This document shows, piece after piece, positions 55,832-64,000 of a stretch of DNA of 64,000 bases (within the stretch, counting starts at the first letter, position 1; every line of letters begins with the position of its first letter). The stretch covers positions 493,832,263 through 493,896,262 of the forward strand of contig NC_058524.1 of NCBI RefSeq assembly GCF_904849725.1. The letters are read 5' to 3'. Under the pieces are notes generated by a model. It saw only the letters and a program-made list of their open reading frames with translations. It searched no databases and was not told the DNA's origin. The position numbers and the translations under genes are program-made. This DNA is from Hordeum vulgare subsp. vulgare (Eukaryota > Streptophyta > Magnoliopsida > Poales > Poaceae).

Positions 55832-57351
55832 TGATACGTCCATTTTGCATCATGCCTTCGTGTTGATATTTATTGCTTTTTGGGCTGTTATATTACTTGT
55901 GGTACCATATTTATGCCTTCTCTCTTATTTTGCAAGGTTTATTTGAAGAGGGAGAATTCAGGCAGCTGGAATTCTGGACTTGAAAAGGAGCAAATCCTAG
56001 TCCACTATTCTGCACATCTCCAAATGCCCTGAAAAGTTACGTGGATTTTTTTTGGATTATATAAAAAATACTGGGCGAAAGAACTACCGGAGGGGGGCCA
56101 CCAGGGCTCCACAAGCCCTGCCACCACCACTACCCCCCTGGTGGCGGAGTGGGGACTTGTGGGCTCCCTGATGGCCCACTAGCACCCCTCTTTTGCTATA
56201 TGAAGCGTCCTGGTCCAGAAAAAATCAATCGGGAGGTTTTTCGTGGTTTCGCCGCCGCCACGAGGCGGTACTTAGGCAGATCCAATCTAGAGCTCCGGCG
56301 GGACGATCCTGCCGGGGAAACTTCCCTCCCCAAGGGGGGAATCGTCGCCATCGTCATCACCAACACTCCTCCCGTGAGAGGGGAGGCATCTTCATCAACA
56401 TCTTCATCAGCACCATCTCCTCTCCAATCCCTAGTTCATCTCTTGTAACCAATCTTCGTCTCGCAACTCCGATTGGTACTTGTAAGGTTGCTAGTAGTGT
56501 TGATTACTCTTTGTAGTTGATGCTAGTTGGATTACTTGGTGGAAGAGTTTATGTTCAGATCCTTGGTGCTATTCATTACACCTCTGATCATGATTATGTT
56601 TTGTGAGTAGTTACTTTTGTTCCTGAGGACATGGGATAAGTCATGTTAATAATAGTCATGTGAATTTGATATTCGTTCGGTATTTTGATATGTTGTATGT
56701 TGTTTTTTCTCTAGTGGTGTTATGTGAACGTTGACTACATAACACTTCACCATATTTGGGCCTAGAGGAAGGCATTGTGAAGTAATAAGTAGATGATGGG
56801 TTGCTCGAGTGATAGAAGCTTAAACCCCAGTCTATGCGTTGCTTCGTGAGGGGCTGATTTGGATCCACTAGTTTAATGCTATGGTTAGACTTTGTCTTAA
56901 TTCTTATTTTGTAGTTGTGGATGCTTGCGAGAGAGGTTAATCATAAGTGGGATGCTTGTCCAAGTAAGGGCAGTACCCAAGCGCCGGTCCACCCATATAT
57001 CAAACTATCAAAGTAACGAACGTGAATCATATGAACATGATGAAACTAGCATGACAGAAATTCCCGTGTGTCCTCGGGAGCGTTTTTCCTCCTATAAGAC
57101 TTTGTTCAGGCTTGTCCCTTGCTACAAAAGGGATTGGGCCACTTGCTGCACCGTTGCTACTACTTGTTACTTGTTACTCTTTGCTTGCTACGTTTCACCT
57201 CGCTACACAATCACTTGTTACCGCTACTTTCAGTGCTTGCAGTTACTACCTTGCTGAAATCCGTTTATCAGAGCCTTCTGCTCCTTGTTGGGTTCGACAC
57301 TCTTACTTATTGAAAGGACTACGATTGATCCCCTATACTTGTGGGTCATCA
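55832..57351 (+). repeat. Element L 5' LTR
   Basis: TGATACGTCCATTTTGC .. CTTGTGGGTCATCA, 1,520 bp. The GC-rich inverted repeat is at 56107-56166 (CTCCACAAGCCC against GGACTTGTGGGC), TATATGAAG is at 56197, and CCAGAAAAAATCAATC is at 56214. Confidence 0.94.
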
Positions 57352-57362
57352 AGACTCTTTTC

Positions 57363-57380
57363 TAGCGCCGTTGCCGGGGA
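57363..57380 (+). other. Element L primer-binding site (tRNA-Asp type)
   Basis: TAGCGCCGTTGCCGGGGA lies 11 bases after the LTR. It differs at one base from TGGCGCCGTTGCCGGGGA. Confidence 0.88.
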
Positions 57381-57457
57381 GTGAAGCGCCTTTGGTAAGT
57401 GGAAATTGGTAAGGAAACATTTTTATACTTTGCTGAAATTTATTGTCACTTGACACT

Positions 57458-57665
57458 ATGGAAACTGTTCCTTTGAGGAGTTTGTTCGGGGTATCTTCAC
57501 CACGAACGGAAGCACGAGGTACCTACTGAAAATATATTTTATGAAATTCCTTCAGGTATGCTTGAGAAACTGTTGGCTAATCCTTTCACAGGAGATGGAT
57601 CTTCACATCCAGACTAGCATCTAATCTATGTAGATGAAGTTTTTGGTTTATTTAAGCTTGCAGGT
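57458..57665 (+). pseudogene. gag: Element L gag start
   Basis: The ATG at 57458 starts METVPLRSLFGVSSP. A one-base shift near 57520 is needed to reach the frame of the rest of gag (IFYEIPSGMLEKLLANPF). In that frame TAG at 57615-57617 breaks it again before GLFKLAG and the main open stretch. Confidence 0.8.
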
Positions 57666-59234
57666 TTGCCCGAGGATGAGGTAAAGAAGAAAGTATTTCC
57701 TTTATCTTTGAAGGATAAGGCGTTGACATGCTATAGGCTATGTGATGATACTGGATCATGGGGCTACAATCGGTTGAAATTGGAATTTCATCAAAAGTTC
57801 TATCCTATGCATTTAGTACATCGTGATCGGAACTTTATTTATAACTTTTGGCCTCGTGACAGGGAAAGCATAGCTCAAGCTTGGGGGAGGCTTAAATCAA
57901 TGTTATATTCATGCCCCAATCATGATCTCTTGAGAGAAATCATCACTCAAAACTTTTATGCTCGGCTTTCTCACGAAGATCGTACCATGCTTGACACTTC
58001 TTGTGTCGGTTCTTTTATGAAGAAGGATATTGATCACAAGTGGAATTTATTGGAGAGAATCAAATGCAACTCTGAAGATTGGGAGCTGGAGGAAGGTAAG
58101 GAGTCAGGTATGAAGTTCCAGTTTGATTGCGTTAAATCTTTTGTTGAGACAAACACTTCTAGAGATTTTAGCGATAAGTATGGACTTGACTCTGAGATGG
58201 TAGCATCTCTATGTGAATCTTTTGCTGCTCATGTTGATCTTCCCAAAGAGAAGTGGTTTAAATATCATCCTCCTGTAGAAATCAACATAGCCAAAACCAA
58301 TCTAGTTGAGGAGAAAGTCATTGCTTTTAGTGATCATGTTGTTCCTTGTGCTTACACTGAGAAACCACCATACCCTGCTAGGATAAAGGATTATTCTAAA
58401 GCTCCAACTGTGATACGTAAGGGTTACATTAGATCACTTGCACCCCCTGAGGAGATTAGAGTTGAACCTAGTGTTTCTATTATCAAAGATCTCTTAGCCG
58501 AAGACATAGACAGGCATGTTGTCAAATTCTGTGAGGACTCCGCTAGAATTGCTAAACCTCACGCGAAAGACAAACACGGACCTGTAGTTGGCCTGCCCGT
58601 TGTTTCTGTTAAGATAGGAGATCACTCTTACCATGGTTTATGTGATATGGGAGCTAGTGTTAGTGCAATACCCCATTCTCTATATGATGAAATCAAAGAT
58701 GAGATTGCACCTGCTGAGTTAGAACCCATTGATGTCACTATTATGCTAGATAATAGAGACACTATCTGCCCTCTCGGAATTGTGAGAGACGTAGAAGTCC
58801 TGTGTGGTAAGACAAAGTATCGTACTGATTTCCTTGTCCTTGGTACTACACAAGATAGCTTTTGTCGTATCATATTTGGTAGACCCTTTCTCAACACTGT
58901 CAATGCTCACATTGATTGCATTAAGCAGACTGTCACAGTAAGTTTCGAGGGTGTGTCTCATGAATTTAACTTCTCCAAGTTTGGAAGACACCCCCATGAA
59001 AGAGAGTTGTCTGGTAGGGATGAAATCATTTCTCTTGCCTCTATTGCCGTACCTCCTACGGATCCTTTAGAGCAATATCTGCTTGAGCATGAAATTGATA
59101 TTCATATGGAGGAGAGAGATGAGATAGATAAAATTGTCTTAGAACAATATCCTATTCTCAAGAATAATCTGCCTGTTGAATTGCTTGGGGATCCTCCCCC
59201 ACCAAAGGGTGATCCTGTGTTCGAGCTTAAATAG
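57666..59234 (+). pseudogene. gag-pol: Element L gag and aspartic protease
   Basis: Open for 522 codons. Gag core: LPEDEVKKKVFPLSLKDKAL, then WGYNRLKLEFHQKFYP and ESIAQAWGRLKSML (QAWGR motif as in C). A long linker follows. Protease is near residues 310-440 with LCDMGASVSAIPHSLYD (active-site DMGA near residue 327) and IIFGRPFLNTVNAHIDC. The end is TAG 59232-59234 (FELK then stop), after which the frame continues into RT. The open stretch begins with TTG and is not a true start. Among the elements here this is one of the best preserved gag-PR regions. Confidence 0.9.
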
Positions 59235-59704
59235 TTGCCTGATACTCTTAAGTATGCCTATCTTGATGAGATGGAGATATATCCTGTCATTATTAGTGCC
59301 CTCCTCTCAGAGCACGAAGAGAAGAAGTTACTAAAAACTCTGAGGAAGCACCGCGCTGCTATTGGATATACTCTTGATGATCTTAAGGGTATTAGTCCTA
59401 CTCTATGTCAGCACAAGATTAAAACCAATCCTGACTTTAAACCAGTTGCTGATCATCAAAGGAGATTAAATCCTAAGATGAAAGAGGTCGTTAGAAAAGA
59501 AATGTCAAAGCTTATGGAAGCAGGAATCATTTATCCTGTTGCTCATAGTGATTGGGTAAGTCGAGTACATTGCGTACCTAAGAAGGGAGGTATCACCATC
59601 GTTCCTAATGATAAGGATGAACTAATCCCACAAAGGATTATTACCGGCTATAGAATGGTGATAGACTTCCGAAAACTGAACAAGGCAACCAGGAAAGATC
59701 ATTA
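59235..59704 (+). pseudogene. pol: Element L reverse transcriptase N-terminal part
   Basis: Same frame as gag after the TAG: LPDTLKYAYLDEMEIYPVII, HEEKKLLKTLRKHRAAIGYT, CQHKIKTNPDFKPV, MSKLMEAGIIYPVAHSDWVS, and [18 protein letters not shown]. At about 59700 some bases are missing compared with the continuing sequence (probably 4), and the frame runs into a stop at 59727. Confidence 0.9.
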
Positions 59705-60799
59705 TTGCCGTTCATCGACCAAATGCTAGAAAGGCTATCAAAACACACACACTTCTGCTTTCTAGACGGTTATTCAGGTTTCTCGCAAATACCTGTTGCG
59801 CAATTTGATCAAGAGAAAACCACTTTTACCTGCCCTTTCGGTACCTTTGCCTATAGACGTATGCCTTTTGGCTTACGTAATGCTCCTGCCACCTTCCAAA
59901 GATGTATGATGGCTATATTCTCTCACTTTTTTGAAAAGATTGTCGAGGTTTTCATGGATGACTTCTCCGTTTATGGGTCTTCCTTTGATGATTGCCTCAG
60001 CAACCTTGATCGAGTCTTACAAAGATGCGAAGAAACCAACCTCGTCTTGAATTGGGAGAAGTGCCACTTTATGGTTAATGAAGGTATCGTCTTAGGACAC
60101 AAAATTTCTGAGAGAGGCATTGAAGTTGATAAGGCTAAGGTTGATGCAATTGATAAAATGCCTTGCCCCACAGATATCAAAGGTATACGAAGTTTCTTTG
60201 GTCATGCTGGTTTCTATAGAAGGTTCATTAAAGACTTCTCTAAGATTTCTAGGCCTCTTACCAACCTCTTGCAGAAGGATGTTCCTTTTGTTTTTGATGA
60301 GGAATTTGAGGAAGCCTTTGAAATACTTAAGAAGGCTTTGATAACTGCACCTATTGTTCAACCACCTGACTGGAACTTGCCCTTTGAAATCATTTGTGAT
60401 GCTAGTGATTACGCTGTTTGTGCTGTTCTAGGACAAAGAGTTGACAAGAAGTTGAATGTCATTCACTACGCTAGTAAAACTCTAGACAGTGCCCAAAGAA
60501 ACTATGCCACTACGGAGAAGGAATTTTTAGCAGTCGTGTTTGCATGTGAAAAGTTCAGATCTTACATAGTTGACTCCAAAGTCACTATTCACTCTGATCA
60601 TGCTGCTATTAAGTACCTCATGGCGAAGAAGGACGCTAAGCCTAGGCTGATCAGATGGGTTCTCCTGCTACAGGAATTTGCTTTGCACATCGTTGACCGA
60701 AACGGTGCTGATAACCCTGTAGTACATAACTTGTCTAGGCTAGAGAATGTCCTTGATGACCCACTACCAATTGATGACTGCTTTCTTGATGAGCAATGA
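59705..60799 (+). pseudogene. pol: Element L reverse transcriptase and RNase H
   Basis: [26 protein letters not shown] (catalytic Asp in FLDGYSG), [24 protein letters not shown] and [11 protein letters not shown] (MDD near residue 85), [14 protein letters not shown], and [16 protein letters not shown] are the RT landmarks. RNase H has [16 protein letters not shown] (Asp), [21 protein letters not shown] (Glu), [13 protein letters not shown] (Asp) and NPVVHNLSR (the last Asp of the usual VADHLSR-type motif is His here). It ends at TGA 60797-60799, in frame with integrase. Confidence 0.92.
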
Positions 60800-62035
60800 A
60801 ATGTCATCCGCACTTCACTTAGTGCACTGTGGTATGCCAATTATGCAAACTATATCGTAGCCAAATACATACCACCCAGTTTCACCTATCAACAAAATAA
60901 GAAATTCTTCTTTGATTTCAGACACTACTTTTGGGATGATCCTCACCTTTATAAGGAAGGAGTAGATGGTGTTATTAGACGTTGTGTGCCCGAACATGAA
61001 CAGGGACAGATCCTGCAGAAGTGTCATTCCGAAGCCTACGGAGGACACCATGCTGGAGATAGAACTGCCCATAAGGTATTGCAATCAGGTTTCTATTGGC
61101 CCACTCTCTTCAAGGATGCCCGTAAGTTTGTCTTGTCTTGTGACAAATGCCAAAGAATAGGGAACATCAGTAAACGTCAAGAGATGCCTATGAACTATTC
61201 ACTTGTCATTGAACCATTTGATGTCTGGGGCTTTGATTATATGGGACCCTTCCCGAGTTCCAATGGCTACACTCACATCTTAGTTGCTGTGGATTACGTT
61301 ACTAAGTGGGTAGAAACTATCCCCACTAAAAATGTTGATCACCACACCTCTATTAAGATGCTTAAAGAAGTCATATTCCCAAGATTTGGAGTCCCTAGAT
61401 ACTTGATGACTAATGGCGGTTCACACTTCATTCATGGTGTTTTCCGCAAGATGCTAGCTAAGTATGATGTCAACCATAGAGTTGCATCTCCTTATCAACC
61501 TCGGTCTAGTGGTCAAGTGGAGTTGAATAATAGGGAGATCAAGTTGATCTTACAAAAGACCGTCAATAGATCTCGAAAAAACTGGTCTAACAAACTTGAC
61601 GATGCATTATGGGCTTATAGGACTGCTTATAAGAATCCCATGGGCATGTCACCGTATAAAATGGTTTACGGTAAGGCCTGTCATTTACCTCTTGAGCTGG
61701 AACACAAAGCTTATTGGGCAATCAAAGAGCTCAACTTTGATTTCAAACTTTCCGGTGAGAAGCGGTTGTTTGATATCAGCTCGTTAGATGAATGGAGAGC
61801 CCAGGCATACGAGAATGCCAGGTTGTTCAAGGAAAAGGTTAAGAGATGGCACGACAAACGAATACAGAAACGAGAGTTTAATGTAGGTGATTATGTCTTG
61901 CTATACAATTCTCGTTTGAGATTCTTTGCAGGCAAGCTTCTCTCTAAATGGGAAGGTCCCTATGTTGTCGAGGAAGTATATCGTCCGGTGCCATCAAAAT
62001 CAATAACACGGAAGGAAATTTTCCTAGAGTGGTAA
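60800..62035 (+). pseudogene. pol: Element L integrase
   Basis: Same frame as RT-RNase H, open from 60800 (the first usable start is later). The zinc finger shows [20 protein letters not shown] and SCDKCQRIG; the core shows [10 protein letters not shown] (first Asp), [12 protein letters not shown], and [12 protein letters not shown] (Glu). The second catalytic Asp (expected in M-T-D-G-G-S) is Asn, codon AAT at 61412-61414, which should abolish catalysis. A GPY-like region ([15 protein letters not shown]) follows. A missing base near 61984 moves the true C-terminus into the frame of 61948-62211. Confidence 0.92.
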
Positions 62036-62211
62036 ATGGGCAAAGAATCAAGCATTACATCTCTGGTACTCCCATAAATGTTGAGACCAATATCATCAAT
62101 GTCATAACTCCAGAGGAGTACATAAGGGATGTTTATCAGCCTGTTTCAGACCTTGAAAACGAAGATGTATCTGTTTCGGTAAGAAATTGGACTCCGATAC
62201 TTTTCCAATAG
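61985..62211 (+). pseudogene. pol: Element L integrase C-terminal tail (shifted frame)
   Basis: After the one-base shift it reads [59 protein letters not shown] and ends at TAG 62209. The start of the open stretch at 61948 is not a real start. Confidence 0.82.
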
Positions 62212-62219
62212 GAAATTTC

Positions 62220-62410
62220 TTCCGTTTTGGAATTTTTGGAAAATTAGAAAAATAAAAAGCAGTCCAGAGAGCGAACGAGGCGGCCACAAGCCCTGCCACC
62301 GCCCCCTACGCCCTTGGTGGCGGAGGGCAAGCTTGTGGGCACCTCGTGTGCCTCCCAGACTCCGTTTTCTTGCGGAGGACTCCTTCTAGCCCAGAAAAAA
62401 TCAATATATA
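62220..62410 (+). promoter_or_regulatory. Internal U3-like promoter module of element L
   Basis: This closely resembles part of L's own LTR. CCACAAGCCCTGCCACC..GGTGGCGGAG..CTTGTGGGC (62284-62340) matches CCACAAGCCCTGCCACC..GGTGGCGGAG..CTTGTGGGC at 56109-56164, and CCAGAAAAAATCAAT at 62391 matches 56214. Here TATATA (62405-62410) sits just after that block rather than before it. It lies 86 bases upstream of the intact 3' ORF. I infer a secondary promoter; no expression evidence is available. Confidence 0.55.
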
Positions 62411-62495
62411 GTCACCTGAAGGTTTTGATCTCCGTACCGCGTAGTTTCCCTCTGTTTTTGTTTCGAGGCTGTTTCTGTGATAGATCTAGATCATC

Positions 62496-63014
62496 ATGAC
62501 TTCCCCAAATGCTCCTAAGGACAAGATCTTCGAGAAGGTCATCAATCCCTACCTCACGGAAGTGCTAAAACACCCTCAATCTATCAAGATGAGCGAGGGG
62601 ATGTTGCACATCCGTGATGTTGAGGGGCCTAAGAAGAACGGAAGCATGGAGAGGAGGCTCGAAGCAATGGAGCAACAAGTCTTCAAGTGCCAATGGTTGG
62701 TGGAGCGTGGAATCAACGCCAACCACACGATGATCACGGAGTTCACTAGCAATCACAAGATGGATGCCATTGATATTGGGGAACACCTCTCCATGCTCTA
62801 CGATAGGGTTGACCAACTTCAGGGCCAGATCTATGACCTGCAGAATCAAAACTGTGAGTATGAGTACAGATTGAAATCAATAAGGTTGGCTGCAGATTTG
62901 AGGATTCCGGCGACTCGTTCGTCCTGCCATTATGGAGCACCTATGCCTTGGAAGACGGAGGATCAGACTACTCCGACAACAACACCACCATCACCACGGA
63001 AGGAAGACGACTAA
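62496..63014 (+). CDS. Intact 3' ORF of element L, coiled-coil protein of unknown function
   Basis: ATG 62496 starts MTSPNAPKDKIFEKVINPYL; 172 codons without lesions, in contrast to the broken gag-pol. Composition: SMERRLEAMEQQVFKCQWLVE and HLSMLYDRVDQLQGQIYDLQNQN are heptad-like coiled-coil stretches (about residues 50-70 and 104-126). The C-terminus is Thr/Pro-rich (TTPTTTPPSPRKEDD). No signal peptide or membrane segment is visible, so an envelope role is not supported. Its position, 3' of integrase and after the U3-like module, corresponds to the extra ORF of Athila-type elements. I recall similar small ORFs in Triticeae Gypsy elements but no assigned function. Confidence 0.65.
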   Translation: MTSPNAPKDKIFEKVINPYLTEVLKHPQSIKMSEGMLHIRDVEGPKKNGSMERRLEAMEQQVFKCQWLVERGINANHTMITEFTSNHKMDAIDIGEHLSMLYDRVDQLQGQIYDLQNQNCEYEYRLKSIRLAADLRIPATRSSCHYGAPMPWKTEDQTTPTTTPPSPRKEDD

Positions 63015-64000
63015 GCATTGGTATGGGCAATCCCCTTGGCTTCTGCCAAGCTTGGGGGAGTTGCCCTGGTATCTTATCACCTTTATATCTTTTGCTTTTA
63101 CCTTTGTTTTAGTTCTTTCCTTTTCAGTTTTTATTTATTCTTTTAGAGGAATAAGTCTTTAGTTTTTAGTTTGAGTCTTTTGTTTTTGTCTCTCCCCCGA
63201 TGTATTCGAGCTTACGAGCTATATAATAAAGAGTTTCTTAGTTAAGGGCTTTTATTTGTGCCATGATCAAAAGTATGAAAAGAACGATAGCATGAAAGAT
63301 CATGAGACGGTCTTATGGAAAGTGATAACTTCACTTATGACACGTATGATGATTGAGACTTGTTGAGAATAAATCAACATAGACCTTAGTCATTGCTTCA
63401 ATTAATAAGAAGTAATAAGGAAAGAGAGGTTCACATATAAATATATCATCTTAGACACTTTTTACAATTGTGAGCACTCACCAAACTATTACATGCCTAG
63501 GAGTAGATGTTGGACAAGGAAGACAACATAATGAATTGTGTTTGCTTGGTCCCAAACAATGTTATATGATTAGAGATCCCTTAGCATGTGACGATTGCTT
63601 CCACCTCATATTAGCCAAAACTCCCGCACCAGGTAGAGATACTACTTGTGCATCCATAAACCTCCAACCAGTTTTGCCATGAGAGTCCACCATACCTACC
63701 TATGGATTGAATAAGATCCTTCAAGTAAGTTGTCATCGGTGCAAGCAATACAAATTGCTCTCTAGTATGTATGATCTATTAGTGTGTGGAAAATAAGTTT
63801 TGTACGAACCTGTGATGAGGAAGACATAAAAGTGACAGACTGCATAATAAAGTTCTTTATCATAGGAGGCAATATAAAGTGACATTCCTCCGCACTAAGA
63901 GGACATGCATTCAAACCTCAAAAGTGCATGACAACCTCTGCTTCCCTCTGCGAAGGGCCTATCTTGTACCTTTACTTTTTACCCTTGTAAGAGTCATGGT
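63015..64000 (+). other. Element L 3' non-coding region
   Basis: No coding sequence. Contains the PPT-like motif at 63048, a T-rich stretch (63080-63180), AATAAA near 63226 (possible polyadenylation signal for the 3' ORF), and CCCTCTGCGAAGGGCCTATCT near 63946, shared with C at 29963. The open frame 63470-63682 is not convincing. The true PPT and 3' LTR lie beyond the window. Confidence 0.65.
63048..63062 (+). other. Internal PPT-like motif of element L
   Basis: AAGCTTGGGGGAGTT follows the 3' ORF stop by 33 bases and is identical over this length to the PPT context of element C (30459-30473). It is not followed by an LTR here, so it would be an extra plus-strand priming site or a relic. Confidence 0.6.

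Larger units (their letters stand above)
19572..64000 (-). mobile_element. Copia element G (Angela-like, minus strand), split by C, H and J; continues outside the window
   Basis: On the minus strand this is a Copia element whose 3' LTR is at the left: 19572-21172 plus 49038-49234. Next come its PPT complement (49235), the RNase H end (49286-49671), more RNase H/RT (52903-53385), and then interruption by J/K/L to the window end. Its integrase, gag and 5' LTR should lie to the right of 64000. The span given includes all nested elements. Left flanking bases GCCGC (19567-19571) would be one TSD copy. Sequence resumes correctly across each insertion, which is the main evidence. Confidence 0.9.
55832..64000 (+). 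mobile_element. Gypsy element L (Athila lineage), 3' end outside window
   Basis: The 5' LTR is 55832-57351, the tRNA-Asp PBS is at 57363, gag-PR-RT-RNase H-INT is at 57458-62211 with lesions, an internal U3-like module is at 62220-62410, an intact 172-codon ORF is at 62496-63014, and 3' non-coding sequence runs to the window edge. The left TSD would be GAGGC (55827-55831). PR-RT-RH-INT order and the DMGA protease place it in the Ty3/Gypsy Athila lineage; the LTR family is the same as solo LTR I. The 3' LTR and the rest of J and G lie beyond 64000. Confidence 0.93.

Noticed and set aside
62496..63014. Interpretation of the L 3' ORF as an envelope gene
   Set aside because: No signal peptide, transmembrane segment or Cys pattern is visible. 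It is hydrophilic with coiled-coil stretches, so I left its function open.
63470..63682. 70-codon open frame
   Set aside because: It lies in the 3' non-coding region of L, in sequence shared with the non-coding region of C where the frame is not kept.

Overview
The window is plant nuclear DNA from a large repeat-rich grass genome, almost certainly a Triticeae species (wheat, Aegilops, barley or rye group). The evidence is the set of repeats: Ty1/Copia elements whose LTRs start TGTTGGAATTATGCCC and end ..CCCCAACA (Angela/WIS/BARE-1 type), and several Ty3/Gypsy Athila-lineage LTRs starting TGATACGTC. I find no intact host gene, rRNA, tRNA or CRISPR array. Essentially every base outside 16139-17014 can be given to a transposable element, most of them nested in one another. 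Element boundaries come from terminal TG..CA sequences, target-site duplications (TSDs), primer-binding sites (PBS), polypurine tracts (PPT) and interrupted sequence that resumes on the far side. Letters A to M are my own labels.

Layout. (1) 1-16138: an old Copia element B (+), entering from the left, with a young same-family Copia element A (+, 211-9149, TSD AAGGG) inserted in B's 5' LTR. (2) 16139-19571: an older substrate holding an unassigned stretch, a possible CACTA end, a broken L1-type LINE and the remains of a PIF/Harbinger-like transposon (-). (3) 19572 to beyond the right edge: a Copia element G (-) inserted in the Harbinger remnant and split by three insertions. Its LTR carries Gypsy element C (21173-49037). 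C carries solo LTR M, and in its own 3' LTR the 17-kb Gypsy element D (31371-48514). D carries solo LTRs E (in gag) and F (in its 3' LTR). G's RNase H region carries solo LTR H (-), which holds solo LTR I (+). G's reverse transcriptase region carries LTR J, which holds LTR K (-) and Gypsy element L (55832 to past the window end).

Coding content. A, B and G carry Copia-order gag-PR-INT-RT-RNase H; A is broken by two in-frame stops and one frameshift, B by many lesions. D is a chromovirus-like (Tekay/Del-type) Gypsy element with 4.1-kb LTRs, an extra ORF upstream of gag, and a pol that keeps one frame over about 4 kb but carries nine in-frame stops. C is Athila-like with gag and protease but no RT or integrase; instead it has a broken ATHILA ORF1-like gene. 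L has gag-PR-RT-RNase H-INT with several lesions and a substituted catalytic Asp in integrase, followed by an undamaged 172-codon ORF.

The observation most worth following: in both C and L the 3' ORF is preceded by an internal module that looks like a copy of that element's own LTR promoter (GC-rich inverted repeat, then an AGAAAAAATC block, with a TATA box in L and a plausible 5'-UTR intron in C), and the ORF is followed by a PPT-like AAGCTTGGGGGAG motif. This suggests a separately promoted gene cassette inside Athila-type elements. All divergence figures are hand counts; family names are from memory and were not checked against a database.
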